Part shown: one piece after another, positions 12,407 to 23,752 of the stretch
Position numbering within the stretch: position 1 is the stretch's first letter
How the letters are laid out: each line of letters begins with the position of its first letter
Origin: Maratus speciosus
Lineage: Eukaryota; Arthropoda; Arachnida; Araneae; Salticidae
Reading direction: 5' to 3'
Length of the DNA stretch: 64,000 bases
Assembly (NCBI GenBank): GCA_963932465.1
Contig: OZ010799.1
Coordinates: 159,770,761 to 159,834,760 of the forward strand
Made by a program: the position numbers and the translations under genes
Notes under the pieces: model-generated
Told to the model about the DNA's origin: nothing
What the model saw: only the letters and a program-made list of their open reading frames with translations
Database searches by the model: none

Positions 12407-12732
12407 CATCACAGAGTTTATGACAAGTTCGTCACAAATGACACATATTTCACAAATTGGTCACAGTGTGACTTCAAAACATTGTCACTTTCGTCACAGG
12501 TTCGTCACAAAGTTAATGCCAAAATAGTCACAAATGACACACTTTTCACAAATTAGTCACACCGTGACTTCACAGAGTGGTCACAATGTGACGTCACAAA
12601 CGACCTCTAAAACGGCCATAACGACCTCGCATTCTAGTCACTGTGACGTCACATCCACGTCACGTGACGTCACATCGACGGTCACAAAGTCACAGTGTGA
12701 CTTCACAACGACGTCGCCGTGACGTCACCATG

Positions 12733-13392
12733 CCTTACGGGTAATATCGACTGCGAAAATGGCGGAATGGATTTGACTCGTATTACAAATTTAGCTAACA
12801 GAGAAGAAATACGAGGATTAATAAAATCCTGCAAAACGAACAAAATAAAAGATACTGGATTAAACACGAAAATACTACTGGCAGATAAAGAACCTATCTG
12901 CGAACGTCCAAAGAGATTCCCTCTAGTTGAGCAGGAAATCATCAATAAACAAATACGACAGTATTTAGATAATGACATTATCAGATGGGGCGACTCAGAT
13001 TTTGCGGCACCTGTTATACCGAGTAAGGAAAAAGAAACCGATAAGAAATTCGTCATCACTGGACAGAAGAGATCCGAAAGTAAAGACACTGAGAAGAAAA
13101 TAGAAAATAATACCTGTTCAATGACTATTTGTGGAGGTACTAATAATTTTAAATACAAAAATAATCGAAAAAGACCCAAAAGAAAAATGATTAGAAAGAA
13201 AAAGTCCAAAAACAATTCTGATCAGAAAATAAAAGATAATCATATTGAAAATAATACAAAACATATTAAAGAAGAGAAAAATAATAACGCAACAAGATCT
13301 ACAGGAAAAACTCTAATTCAACCTGAAGTATATAATGATGAATCCAAGTGGTATAAATATGTACCAAAATTACAAAGAATTATCGCACAGTA
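12733..13392 (+). pseudogene. pol, start of reverse transcriptase then unrelated lysine-rich segment
   Basis: The ORF opens upstream at 12719 in the ends of the DNA element, and retroelement coding begins at about 12733. Residues around 12880-13030 (LLADKEPICERPKRFPLVEQ, then a stretch ending FAAPVIPSK) match the N-terminal block of gypsy-type reverse transcriptases, including the proline/arginine motif and the 'AsPvv' block. The polymerase core with the YxDD box is absent. From about 13030 the ORF reads a Lys/Asn-rich sequence (e.g. KRPKRKMIRKKKSKNNSDQK) that I do not recognise. Near 13330 it becomes integrase-like. The middle of pol is therefore deleted and perhaps replaced. Confidence 0.82.
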
Positions 13393-13823
13393 ACACGAAG
13401 CACCAAGTATAGTCCATTCGAATTAATGACAGGAGTTAAGATGAAAGATAGTGACATGCAAAACATTAAGAAGAATTTACCGAATGCATTATTGAAGAAT
13501 GCGAAGCCATGAGAGAAGAAGCAAAGAAAAATATACTCAAAATACCAGAAGAAAACAAGGTGCAGTTTGAGAAGAAAAGAAAACAGCCACGAAAATATAA
13601 AATTGGAGATATCGTCGCCATAAAGAGAACGTAATTTGGCAATGCTATTAAACCTAAAGAAAAATACTTAGGGCTATATGAAATAATGGCTGCCAAGAAA
13701 CATGATCGGTATGAAGTAGAGAAGGTAGGAGATCATGAAGGTCCAGGAAAGAAATTCAACCGGAGCCGAATACATGAAACCGTGGTCTATGGGTTGAACT
13801 CCTGGATAAGTCAAGTAGATTAA
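13393..13823 (+). pseudogene. pol, integrase C-terminal part (frameshifted)
   Basis: This is the end of the integrase, the enzyme that inserts element DNA. Residues at 13393-13440 (TRSTKYSPFELMTG) match the conserved tail of the integrase core. After a second frame change near 13490 the frame runs to TAA 13821-13823 with one internal TAA at 13632-13634. It includes a GPY/F-like module (RKYKIGDIVAIKRT, then KYLGLYEIMAAKKHDRYEV). At least two frameshifts and one stop make it dead. It is 146 bp from the 3' LTR, with no env between. Confidence 0.87.
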
Positions 13824-13969
13824 GTATATGTGTATGTATATTGAACAAGTAATCAAAATTTTGTGACAGAAAAATATATAAAAGTTTCCAAATTTTAGCT
13901 GTTTAAGCATGAAAAAATAATAAGCCAAGATGCTGATGTCGAGGTGCCATCATGTCAGGATGACCGATT

Positions 13970-14392
13970 TGTAGGATTTAAATTTAAGCATCGTTTATTT
14001 TCTTTATGACGTGCATGATCGGTAAATTAACTGATGCTCTGATATTTTTATTAGTCATGTTTTCAAAGCACGAATTATGAAAATTCACGATCACGAGATC
14101 AATGTTTGGATGTATTCAAAGATTGGAAAATAGTTAGTCTATAAAATTATGTTGTTCATAAAGCATCGACTTTTGCAGTACCAAGAGAGGCATTATTAGG
14201 CCTAAGTGGCTTATTCGAAGGAAAATAATTCATAGGTTTTGTGTCAGAAATGTAATGTATTTAAATAAGCTATCAACTAAGCGAAGTAAATTTATCTGTA
14301 TAGAATTGTATTAAAGTTTATGTATTATTATTCCAACATCTAGTTAGTCAAGTCGCTAATAAATTAGCATTTTACAAACAACAACTTCTACA
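13970..14392 (+). repeat. 3' LTR
   Basis: 423 bp, same ends as the 5' LTR. The sequence just upstream (aggatgaccgatt) is not a convincing polypurine tract. It is followed directly by a (TA)n run. Confidence 0.95.
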
Positions 14393-14416
14393 TATATATA
14401 TATATATATATATATA
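14393..14416. repeat. (TA)n microsatellite
   Basis: Twelve TA units directly after the 3' LTR, the likely other half of the TA-rich target seen before 1442. Confidence 0.9.
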
Positions 14417-16329
14417 CCAATTCTACTAACATGCATATATGGGAAATTCAATCAACTGGAAAACATCATTTGATATTATAATTTTCTGATTATTTGAAAA
14501 GTATGTTTTGCCTACTTACAAATAAATTTTATTAAATATATTTTTTAATTTTCACATATCGTCATATAAATCTATTGTAAATAAATTTTTATTAAACGTA
14601 TTTTTTCCAGTTTATTATATGAATGTTAATTTAATTATATTAATTTATATGTACATTTAAATTTTAATTAATACTTTAATGTAAACACTTATTTATATGG
14701 ATTTCATACTTATTTACATTTATTCCAATTAAACAAAGAATCAATATCGTAATATTTTTTAAAGAATATGTACTTTTACAACCCCTCCTTTGCACTAGAT
14801 AAATGTGTTGACCTGAAACTAGATGTGGGTCTAGAAGTATAACTCCACATTGAGTAGTCAATGGGCTCTTCTCCTTTAACACCAACGCTATCCCTATCTC
14901 TGATTTTCATTCATCCCCCACCAGCTCTTCCTGTGGAAGGCGAGAGTTTCCTACACATTCTCTGAAGAAAACCAAAAAACGTCTATAATTTCTTTGAGAA
15001 AACACTAAAAAGTGGAAACTCAACCGTATTAAAAAATTAGATACGTAATTATTTATTTAATATTACCAAAATAGAGGAACAAAGGCAGTGTCTTCATTTT
15101 TTATTAGAATTTCAAAGAAATAATGTGTAATAGATGTGTATTGTGTTCTCTGTGTAATAGAGAGAGGCAAAAGAAGGGGGAGGAGGGAACCCAAAATTTT
15201 GAAAGTAATCTAATTAATGAATTGAATGATTTTATTATTAATTCATAGTAAATAGATGTCGAAAACTTAAAAAAAAAGTAATAATATTTTTAGATTTTCC
15301 TTGCTATAGGGAATAATACAGTTTTTGAAGTTATTCATCCTACGTAGCTTTATATCGTTTTAAAATTTTGAATTATAACTTCGTTCTTAAAGCAGTATTA
15401 TATAACATTTTATGCTTTATTTCTTGGACTAATTATAACTTTTCATAACTTTAAAGCTTTTAGAATTTTTTAATTTAAATATTCTTGTCTTTTAACTATG
15501 TTTTAACTTTTTAAACCTTGTGTATTGTCGCTTTCCTTGTGCATTATTTTAATTACATGTATCATCACATTTCTTTCTTCATTTTACTTTGTTTTTTTCA
15601 CTTTTATATTTCTGACAGTATTTTGCTGTAACTTTTAATTTTTAACTATGTTTTACTCAACTTTTTCTTGGCGCAGCATGTCCCTACAGGGACTTTGTGC
15701 CATAAAACTCCAACCAACCAACCAACCAACCTTGCTATAGGGGAAAATGGAAAAGAGGGAGATTTCACGTGTATGTGTGTGTGGGGAGGGGATTCAGCTG
15801 ATTGATCATTTATGTATTTTATTGATTGCTTATACTCTTTATTGCTACTTTGCAACAACATTAAAAAGTAGAAAAAAAATAAGATTTTAGTATATTTTAT
15901 AAGATTTTTTACATTTTCAAGGAGAAAGTGTGTGTGGGGGGAGGGTGTGTAAACTTTCAAGAGAGACTAAATTAGATGATTTGTCTTAAAAAAAGTGAAA
16001 CAATTACCATAATCCAGAGTGGTAAATTCTCATTCCTGTAAAAGAAATCCTATAAAAAAAGAAAAATAAATTTTATAAAAACTTGCCCCCCCCCCCCCCC
16101 TATGTTCTCCCCGGAACCCCAATTACATTTAGTTTAAATTCACAATGTAATGTCCTTTAGAATGATTTTTGGCCACTTGATCGTGACTTGGGAGGACTGT
16201 GCGCCTTAAAAATGCAAAATTTCAGTCAAAAATAATGGCAAAAACAGATATTCATAAATTGCTGGTGGAAGTTTACTTTGGTGGTAATGAGATTCTGCGT
16301 TTCCGCCATATTGTGACAACCGAGACAAA
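14417..16329. other. AT-rich non-coding stretch with simple repeats
   Basis: No gene seen. It contains a (CCAA)5 run at 15712-15732 and a run of C at 16086-16101. Confidence 0.55.
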
Positions 16330-16520
16330 CTACTGTCAGTGTCAGTGAATAAGCTTATAATACTTGGTAGTACCAGTATTTTAGAACAGAAAACGTTACT
16401 TATTTTATGGGAGATATCTCTATTAATTGAGAAAGGCGAAGCAGACTTTTATAAAATAACGTCGGCCAACAAGCATAGTATGTGACTTACACGACACGTG
16501 CTCGTGGAAATATCCAACAA
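16330..16520 (-). mobile_element. Partial inverted copy of the 207-bp MITE at 18347-18553
   Basis: The reverse complement (GTAAGTCACATA..., CAATTAAT, TCTAAAATACTGGTA) follows the order of 18347-18500 over about 150 bp with clear divergence. One terminal repeat is missing. Confidence 0.65.
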
Positions 16521-17532
16521 TAAAAAGAAATAGAAAAATTTTACCCTATTTGTGACTGAAAACTTTCATGAATAAGGTTCTTAAATAACGAAAAATTTTC
16601 TATTCAAAAATACTGGAGGAAATTTCATCGACGGTAATCAGAAACTTGTTGACCCGATTTAAAAGAAACAGTCGTCATCTTGTGACAACCACCTCAGTTA
16701 CTTCACTCGCAACTGGTAGACAGAGCACTATATGTCTCCTCCTCTTTATACATAACTCCATTGGTTCATAGTCATTCGAAGTCAGAAAGACATGTCCAAA
16801 GGAATTCCCGAACAAAATACGAACATAATACACCATCCAGGTCCTCAAAACATGCGTGGCACAATACATGTATGGACGCCGGTAATGCGCTTCATAAAAA
16901 AAAAGGCACTGGCTGTCTGGCATTGTACGTGCAACCAAAGGCGCTTATGTAGAGCTCTTCTATCATCATATGAAACTTTGTAACTTGCTGTTCATTATAC
17001 AATAAACACATTTTTGTGATCTAATTTCGTTTAATCCTTTCAGAGGCAAGGTTCTTACATTCGTAAAATGTTGAAATAATTGAATGACACCAGTATTTAC
17101 AAGAAAATTTATTTGTAAACAAGTAAAAGTATATTTTCGCGTACTTAATAAAAGTGAAATTTTCGTAAAAAAATTCGGATACCAATGTGGCAATTAGGGA
17201 TTAAAATTATGTGATGCAATAGCGGCATCACTAACCGGTTTCCTCGTAAACTACCCGACCGATTTTGGGGAAATTTGAAATCCATACTTACTGGATTATG
17301 CCAAGATCTATGGCATACTGTTTTTTTCCGTGACTAAAACTTTTTATTTTAGATCAATGGCAATTTTAAGCAATTTTCCATTTTACAGATTTTTTTTTCT
17401 GAAATAATTAAGTTTTTTAAAACTGTCTGCCATATTGGATCTTATATTTATGCTCTGCCACCGAAAAATAATAATTATAATCGCTCGAGTGCTTTATGAG
17501 ATAATGGGATTTTCACCTGAAAAGTGCATAAT
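16521..17532. other. Non-coding stretch
   Basis: No gene recognised. Several open frames of 60-90 codons overlap on both strands at 16675-17193 but share no family features and look like chance. Confidence 0.5.
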
Positions 17533-17964
17533 ACCAAGAGTTTTTGGATGATGAACTCAATTTCATTATTAATATTGGTTTACGTCATGGTTATAATTCA
17601 AGTCTTATCTATAAATTGATAGATAAAGTTTCCGTTACTCACTCCCCCAAATTAAATTACGTTTGCCGAAATATTCCATATGTTCCCATCATATTTGAAA
17701 GGTTAAAAAAGTTATTCATGAAATACAACATTCCACTTGTAGCCTCTAATTCTATGATATTATTTAATTTAATGAGAAAAAAATAGATCTAATTTCTTTT
17801 TCATCTTTTTCTCGGGTATACGAAATCCCCTTTAGATCTACAGATGGGACAATCTCCTCCTACATAGGTATGACTAAACATCGATTTTTTGAAAGATTGA
17901 AAGAACACAAAAATGATTTGAAGTTTCGTAAATTTTCTACAGCACTCTCAAGAAGTTTTCTTAA

Positions 17965-18180
17965 CCCTTTGAGGGGCGGTGGTATGTTTATGAAACCACA
18001 TAATTTTAATTCCCAAACGACACCATGGCACCAGAATTTTGGTGAAAAAATTTTAGGTTTATTATCTATAGGAAATGTAACTCTGTCTTATTTAGAAATG
18101 CATATTTTTTTTTTGTAAATTCTGGTGTCAGTCATTTATTTCAACATTTTAGGAATGAAAATGCTTTGCCCCTGAAAGGG
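17965..18180. mobile_element. TTAA MITE, 216 bp
   Basis: TTAA at 17961-17964 and 18181-18184. Terminal inverted repeats are CCCTTTGAGGGGC and CCCCTGAAAGGG. It is inserted in the Penelope-like endonuclease and is of the same family as the element starting at 34595. Confidence 0.93.
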
Positions 18181-18346
18181 TTAAAAGACTTATTTCATTT
18201 ATTGACTTTGACATGCCAAAGTTATTTTCAAGCAAGTTCTTCCGTTTAATGATATTATTCGTGAATCTTTAGAAATTCGTTTAAGGAACCAAGAAATTTG
18301 TAATGGCAATGTTTCCTTTTACATTCCTGAAATCTGGCTTTCTATA

Positions 18347-18553
18347 GGCTAATTCCATGGGTTTTTGTAGTGTAAGTCACATAGCTGATAATTGCAATGC
18401 TTGTATGCCACCGTTATTTTCGAAAAGTTTGCTTGGCCTTATTCAATTAATGAGCTATCTCCTTAAAAATAAGTCACATTTTTTCGTTCTAAAATACTGG
18501 TAGACAAAAATCGTACCCTGTGACTCACACTACAAGTACTCATGGAAATAGCC
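18347..18553. mobile_element. MITE with TATA target duplication, 207 bp
   Basis: Inverted ends GGCTAATTCCATG... and ...CATGGAAATAGCC are flanked by TATA (18343-18346 and 18554-18557). It sits in the last codons of the Penelope-like ORF. An inverted partial copy lies at 16330-16520. Confidence 0.82.
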
Positions 18554-18557
18554 TATA

Positions 18558-18817
18558 TTGAAAGATCTATGAAAATTTCCATGTTTTTTACAGCTCTTCT
18601 TTCTTCGTTGTTTACTTTGGATAAAAGATGGCGCCACTGAGCTATTTTTTTGTGGTTAGGGGCGGAGGGTTAAGAAGTTTTCGTTGAACTATTTATGATT
18701 TTGAATTATAATTTAAGATGTAGCATAGTGTTTTTGTCGATTTATATTTATAATTTTTTTCTCCTGTTGAAGGTTTTAAAGATTAAACCGAAAGGTTGAG
18801 ATTTATTTTATGCATAT
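18558..18817. other. Short non-coding interval
   Basis: Nothing recognised beyond the few last codons of the Penelope-like ORF. Confidence 0.4.
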
Positions 18818-20281
18818 TAGTCCAGGCAATAGGGAATTTTACCTAGCAAAATTAATGGTAGTACTGAAAATCGGCTTTGTAGATGTTTTTTGGGTCGCTG
18901 AATCCGAATTTGTAACTTCCCACCAAAATTTCCCCCGGCAACCTCCCCAAATTTTGGTAAAAAGCCCCCCAAATATGGTTTTTATTAAAAAATCAATTTT
19001 TTTTTATTGTTTTAGAGAAAAAGTATCTAGAAATTCAGAAAGTAGAAAAAATTTCTAACAAATTAGATATATGACATTATGACTTAGGATGAAGGGGAAG
19101 GGGCGATCTGCCTCGGAACATGCCCGCGGTGCTGCGTAAACTAAGTTGCTTAATTCCACTTAACCACTCACACGTTTACATTCGCCCTCCCATCTCCCCT
19201 CCGAACTTTCTCTATAAGGTTTACTTTAAGATTTTTGGGTCGCTGAATCCGAATTTTCAACTTTCCCCCCAAAATTTTTCCCCGAACCCCCCCCCCCCCC
19301 CCAAATAGTTGTTTCTAACCCAAATTTCTTATTGTTTTAGGGGAAAAACATTACGAAATTCAGAAACTAGACAAAATTTGCAACAAATAGGATGTATGAC
19401 ATTATGAATTAGGATGAACGGGGAGGGTGAGGACTGCCTCTGAACATGCACTGCGGCTCTACGTGCAATAAATTATGAATTGCAATTGGGGATTTTATCT
19501 GGCAAAATTAATACTAGTTCTGGATTTCAACTCACTTTATGTTTTTTGGGTCGCTGAATCCGTTGTAACTTCCCACCAAATAATTTCACCCGGCAACCCC
19601 CCAAAAAATTGATTTTTTGAAAAAATTTGGTTTTTGAGAAAAGCGCGCGGGGAATGTTCCGAGGCAGACCCCTCTCTCCCCGTTTATCCTACGTCATAAT
19701 GTCATATATCCTATTTGTTGCAAATTTTGCCTAGTTTCTGAATTTCGTAATGCTTTTCCCCTAAAACAATAAGAAATTTAAGTTAAAAACAACTATTTGG
19801 GGGGGAGGGGGGGGAATTTCGGGGGTAAGTTAAAAATTCGGATTCAGCGACCCAAAAAGCTTAAAGTAAACCTTATAGAGAAAGTTCCAGGGAAGATGGG
19901 AGAGCTAATGTAAACGTGTGAGTGGTTAAGTGGAATTGCGCAACTTAGTCTACGCAGCATTGCGGCGCATGTTCCGAGGCAGATCCCCCCTTCCCCTTCA
20001 TCCTAAGTCATAATGTCATACATCTAATTTGTTGCAAATTTTGTCTACTTTCTGAAATTCTAGCTACTTTTCCCCTAAAACAATAAAAAAATTGAATTTG
20101 TTAATAAAAACCTTTTTGGGGGGCTTTTTACCACAATTTGTGGGTGTTGCCGGGAGAAATTTTGGTGGGAAGTTACAAATTCAGATTCAGCGACCCCAAA
20201 AACAGCTAGAAAGCCGATTTCCAGTACTACCATTAATTTTGCTAGGTAGAGTCCCTATACGGTCTCTATTGCCTGGACTAT
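18818..20281. mobile_element. Foldback element, 1.46 kb
   Basis: The two halves are inverted copies: TAGTCCAGGCAATAG at 18818 mirrors CTATTGCCTGGACTA ending at 20280, and similarity runs to a centre near 19550-19590. Each arm is itself two diverged direct units, each with a 'TTTTTGGGTCGCTGAATCCG' block, a run of C or G, a 'TTGTTTTAGGGGAAAA' block and 'CCTCGGAACATG'. No ORF of transposase type is present. Poly-C/G tracts lie at 19287-19302 and about 19798-19813. Confidence 0.88.
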
Positions 20282-21149
20282 ATGTTTATTTTACATCTTT
20301 TAATTTCTGAATAAATAGTACGTTGGACCATTTTTTTTGTTTTGTATGCGATGTTACAACTAGCGTCTAAATCGCGCCCCTCACAATGGCTCATATCACA
20401 AATGCACCCGCGAAATTCCCCAGCACGGCAAGCTGGCTCATGGGATGCTTTGTTTACTTTCAGCTTAAAAGCGGAACGTTGCATATCCTGTCTTCATAGT
20501 TTTTATAAATAAAAAAAATAATAAAACAGCTAACAAATATCATTCATGTACAAGTTAAATGAGCTTTATTTTAAACCGGATTTAAATTGCTTTATATAAT
20601 CATTTATTTTTATTATTATTATTTTTTTTTAATCAGAATAAAATCAGTTTAATTTTTCTTTTGGATTCATTTTTACTGGAGACGGGATTTTATATTTATT
20701 AATGTTCAATAAAGATAAATTAAAACAATATTATAGACAACTTAAATGTAACAAAAGAGGTAATATTTTATAAAATTTCTGTCTTTTAGAAAAGAAAAAA
20801 ACTCGCTATTATTTTATGACAGTAAATACTAGAATATATTTTTAAAAAATCTGCCTTTTAAGTATTGATGCGAGATACAATATCCTAAAAATAGAAGTAT
20901 GGATAAATATTCTTTTTAAAAAACTGCTTGAATATAACTAGACTGATGATGTGCCAATTCCAAAACTTTATTCTATCTCATACATGTTAATGATTCAAAA
21001 TTCGCTATCACAGTGCTAAAATTAAACGGCAATCTATGTCCATCATGAGGAATGTAAAGGTATATAGGTTCGTTGAATTGGATGTATTTAATAAGAATAT
21101 ATAAGTATCGCATTGTTTCAAACAAATCATTGAATTTCGGAACCCGACC
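20282..21149. other. AT-rich non-coding stretch
   Basis: No gene or element recognised. A short open frame on the minus strand (20278-20484) has no family features. Confidence 0.5.
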
Positions 21150-21790
21150 TTTTAGATGTCCGCAACCAAAATTTTAACCTAAAGTATCAAAATCAACACC
21201 TGTCGTTCAATATACACCCAAGTCTAATAAGGATCTATTTACGTGAAAATGTAACAGAATACTAAGTTTGATAAAATTGCGTGCATTAGTTTTTGAGATA
21301 TAGCTTTTGCGAAAATTGTGAAAAATTCAGCATAGCAGTGCCACCTGTTGTGTGATTTACACCAAAAGCTAATCAGTAACAGCTTACACCAACTGAATAT
21401 TAAATTTGATGAAAATCAGTGCATTAGTTCTTGAGATATAGCTATTAATTACTCAGAAATCGTACTAAAAGCAGCACAGAAGATCGGCCTGTTGGGCGAT
21501 ATACAACAAAAACTAATCAAGCTAGTTTATATCAAGGTCTAATTGAATCTAAAGTTTTTTTAAATTCCTTACATCAATTCTTGACAGAGTTATTGCTGAA
21601 ATCGTGAAAAAATCAGCATAGCTACGCCACCTGTTGGACGATATACACCAAACACTAATTAGCACCAGTTTATATCAAGGTCTAACTGAATCTATAGGTT
21701 TGTGAAATTTCGTGTATTAGTTATTGAGATAGAGCGCCCACAAAATTTTTGCCACATACAGACAGACTCACAGACAGAGTGACAGACAGA
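21150..21790. repeat. Degenerate tandem repeat, about 140-bp unit, four units
   Basis: Units share a 'CCACCTGTTG.. GATATACACCAAA', a 'TATATCAAGGTCTAA' and a 'GTGCATTAGTT.TTGAGATA' block in the same order. The array ends in an ACAGACAGAC-rich stretch (21760-21800). Confidence 0.8.
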
Positions 21791-23744
21791 CATTTTCTAA
21801 AAACATTAAATCGTGTTCAGGATTTTCTGTAGCTTATAAATCCATTGAAAACCGGAAGTCGAAAATTTTCCCGAATCCAACTAATATCCTCTTGTAAAGA
21901 TAGAATAACCCAAAAATGGGAACATGGATTTTTCATTTAGAATTTTTATTAGAAATTAAAATCAGTACAAAACCCCTCAACGGGTTAAATGTTTGTGACA
22001 CAGCACTTTACCTTATGGCTCTCAAAATTTTTAAATATAGGTATTAAAAATAATGATATAAAAATTTGGTTAACGCTATGCTATTAATTAATAGAAAAAT
22101 ATATCATCATTTTCTTTTTTATATTTATATTCAAAAGTGCAAACAGTATTTTCAACATCAATTGATATATATACAGTTTATTCACTAATGCTTTTTCATT
22201 CAGGTCTCTGATAAATTCAAAATATGGGCTTTAAATGAGATGATATGAAAATTTGAGTGGCAAATTTATAGGACTTTAAAGGGTTTGATTTAAAATTCGA
22301 TAAAAAATATTTTTGGTTTGTCTTTTTAAATATATTTTCACATCCAAACGATATTTTTAAATGTTCCAGTACACTGTTAAATATATCAAATTTTCACTGA
22401 GACCATATCATACATTGAAATGTTTTATTTCAATCAATTGAGTTATCTTTTGTGTCAAGCTATCCAAAAATCATAAGTAAAATTTATGTAAATGTTTTGT
22501 TTCTGTCATAGTAGCCAAATTAAATGAAATATATGCAAATCGATAACATGAAAGAAAGAAAACCCGATAGTTTTTTTTTAAATTCTTTTTTTAAAGAAAA
22601 TAATCTGTAACATTTGCTTTAAAAAAATAATTATTGTTAAGTTTGCAGCTTTTAATGAGCACGTGGAAAGCATGTTCAAAGTTTAGTCATATATTCATTT
22701 CTTGCGTTATACTTTGCACTCACATCTGGAGTACCTAATGACTGATAATTATAAACAGTGAAGTTCTTAGCAATAAATGAAGAGAATCTCATTTAAGCCG
22801 ATACAGCTCAAATCGATGAGTAATGTAGAAAATTTCCGAAGAAACAAACGAAATTTTTGAAATACAGATAGTTTCGGCCGAATTTTCAGCAGCATTTTCC
22901 CCGAAAACGAATGTTTGGCGAAACTCAGATTTTTGGGCGAAAACGTAACGATTATTTCGGTCGATCTACACTTAAAGTTACTATAACTTTTAAATGTACT
23001 ATACTCAACTCGTTAGTCACTTATTCTCTGATCTCTAACGCCAGATATTTAAGATCTGACTGCTTACCTTTACCTAAGAAAGCCATTTTAAAAACTAATA
23101 TTCATATACTATTTATTCTTTCCTTTAAATACTGAAACAACCAGAGATTTGATAAGTAAAAGAATAACAAAATTAACAAAAATCGTATTCATAACATCTA
23201 AGGGACAACATTTTTATCCAGAAATATTCCATCTAAAAATTCATCTATTTATTTTATTCAGAATCAATAAATAAAAATTTAATCTCACTACTATCTTACT
23301 ACCTTTCGAGTACAAAGGTTTAAAAGGACTTGAGATAGAAAGCGAGGATAGACAAAAGGTATCCCGTGTCTTCTTTAGGTAAGTAATGGGGTCAAAGCAT
23401 TCCGAGCAAAGGGATCAAAATCAGGTAGAATATTTCTCCTTAAATAACGTTAACAAATAATGGACCAGCATGTTTTATAGGAATTTTATTCAGTTCACAC
23501 CAATTTCTGTTAATCACTTACTTTTACTTTAGGAGTCACTAAAATGTGTTAATTAAATAAGCCAAATTTTACTTTTTTCTTTTATTGGTATAAAAAAAAA
23601 TGTAAAAATCACAAATATAATGTTGCGAAAACACAACGTCAATCGTTAATGGTTTAATAACATTCACTTTAAATTAAATTTTCAAAGTATTGTAAAAAAC
23701 GTTAAAAAACTTAAATACAATTAATTACAAGAATATAGTTATTA
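21791..23744. other. AT-rich non-coding stretch
   Basis: No gene. Bases 22635-22740 are a diverged copy of 7669-7770. The rest is unassigned. Confidence 0.5.
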
Positions 23745-23752
23745 GAATACAT

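Larger units (their letters stand above)
6912..12728. mobile_element. 5.8 kb non-coding DNA element with GTGAC/GTCAC-rich ends
   Basis: About 300 bp at each end (6912-7205 and 12410-12728) are packed with GTCAC, GTGAC, TGACGTCA and CACAGTG motifs in both orientations. The left end GTCACAGTGACGTCA mirrors the right end TGACGTCAC. CATG stands on both sides (6908-6911 and 12729-12732). Removing 6912-12728 plus one CATG puts protease and RT in one open frame, supporting a 4-bp duplication. The exact left start is ambiguous because CATG is repeated there (6912 or 6916). No transposase is seen. The interior holds other repeats (9939-11110, 11677-12406). Superfamily not assigned. Confidence 0.72.
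1442..14392 (+). mobile_element. Ty3/gypsy-type LTR retrotransposon, decayed and interrupted
   Basis: Two direct repeats (1442-1863 and 13970-14392) begin TGTAG and end CTACA. Between them, in order, lie a gag with coiled coil, capsid-like region and CCHC knuckle, an aspartic protease with a DTGSD motif, the start of a gypsy-type reverse transcriptase and the end of an integrase. The order PR-RT-IN and the RT start fit Ty3/gypsy elements. No env-like ORF is seen. Of about 12.95 kb, some 8.8 kb is later insertion (Helitron 2700-5682 and a DNA element 6912-12728). Most of RT, RNase H and the integrase core are deleted. It cannot move on its own. Confidence 0.93.
17533..18570 (+). pseudogene. 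Penelope-like retroelement: RT end and GIY-YIG endonuclease, interrupted
   Basis: Penelope-like elements end in a reverse transcriptase followed by a GIY-YIG endonuclease. The frame from about 17533 reads the end of the RT (INIGLRHGYN..., then YVCRNIPYVPIIFERLKKLF) to TAG at 17784-17786. One frame over, 17800-17960 carries the endonuclease: SRVYEIPF, then SSYIGMTKHRFFERLKEHKN, with the YIG core, the conserved Arg and the EH pair. A TTAA MITE (17965-18180) then cuts the gene. After it come the conserved C-terminal block (RESLEIRLRNQEICNGN, then FYIPEIWLS) and a second MITE (18347-18553). A stop follows at about 18568. The 5' RT core is missing. Frameshift plus insertions make it dead. Confidence 0.88.

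Noticed and set aside
12703..13215. Minus-strand 170-codon hydrophobic ORF
   Set aside because: Antisense reading of the lysine-rich pol remnant, which gives Phe/Leu-rich sequence automatically.
16675..16983. Overlapping short ORFs on both strands
   Set aside because: No conserved motif, no start context and no continuation in neighbouring frames.
21150..21790. Regularly spaced repeats that could suggest a CRISPR array
   Set aside because: Unit length about 140 bp with diverged repeats and no spacer structure, in an animal-type sequence.
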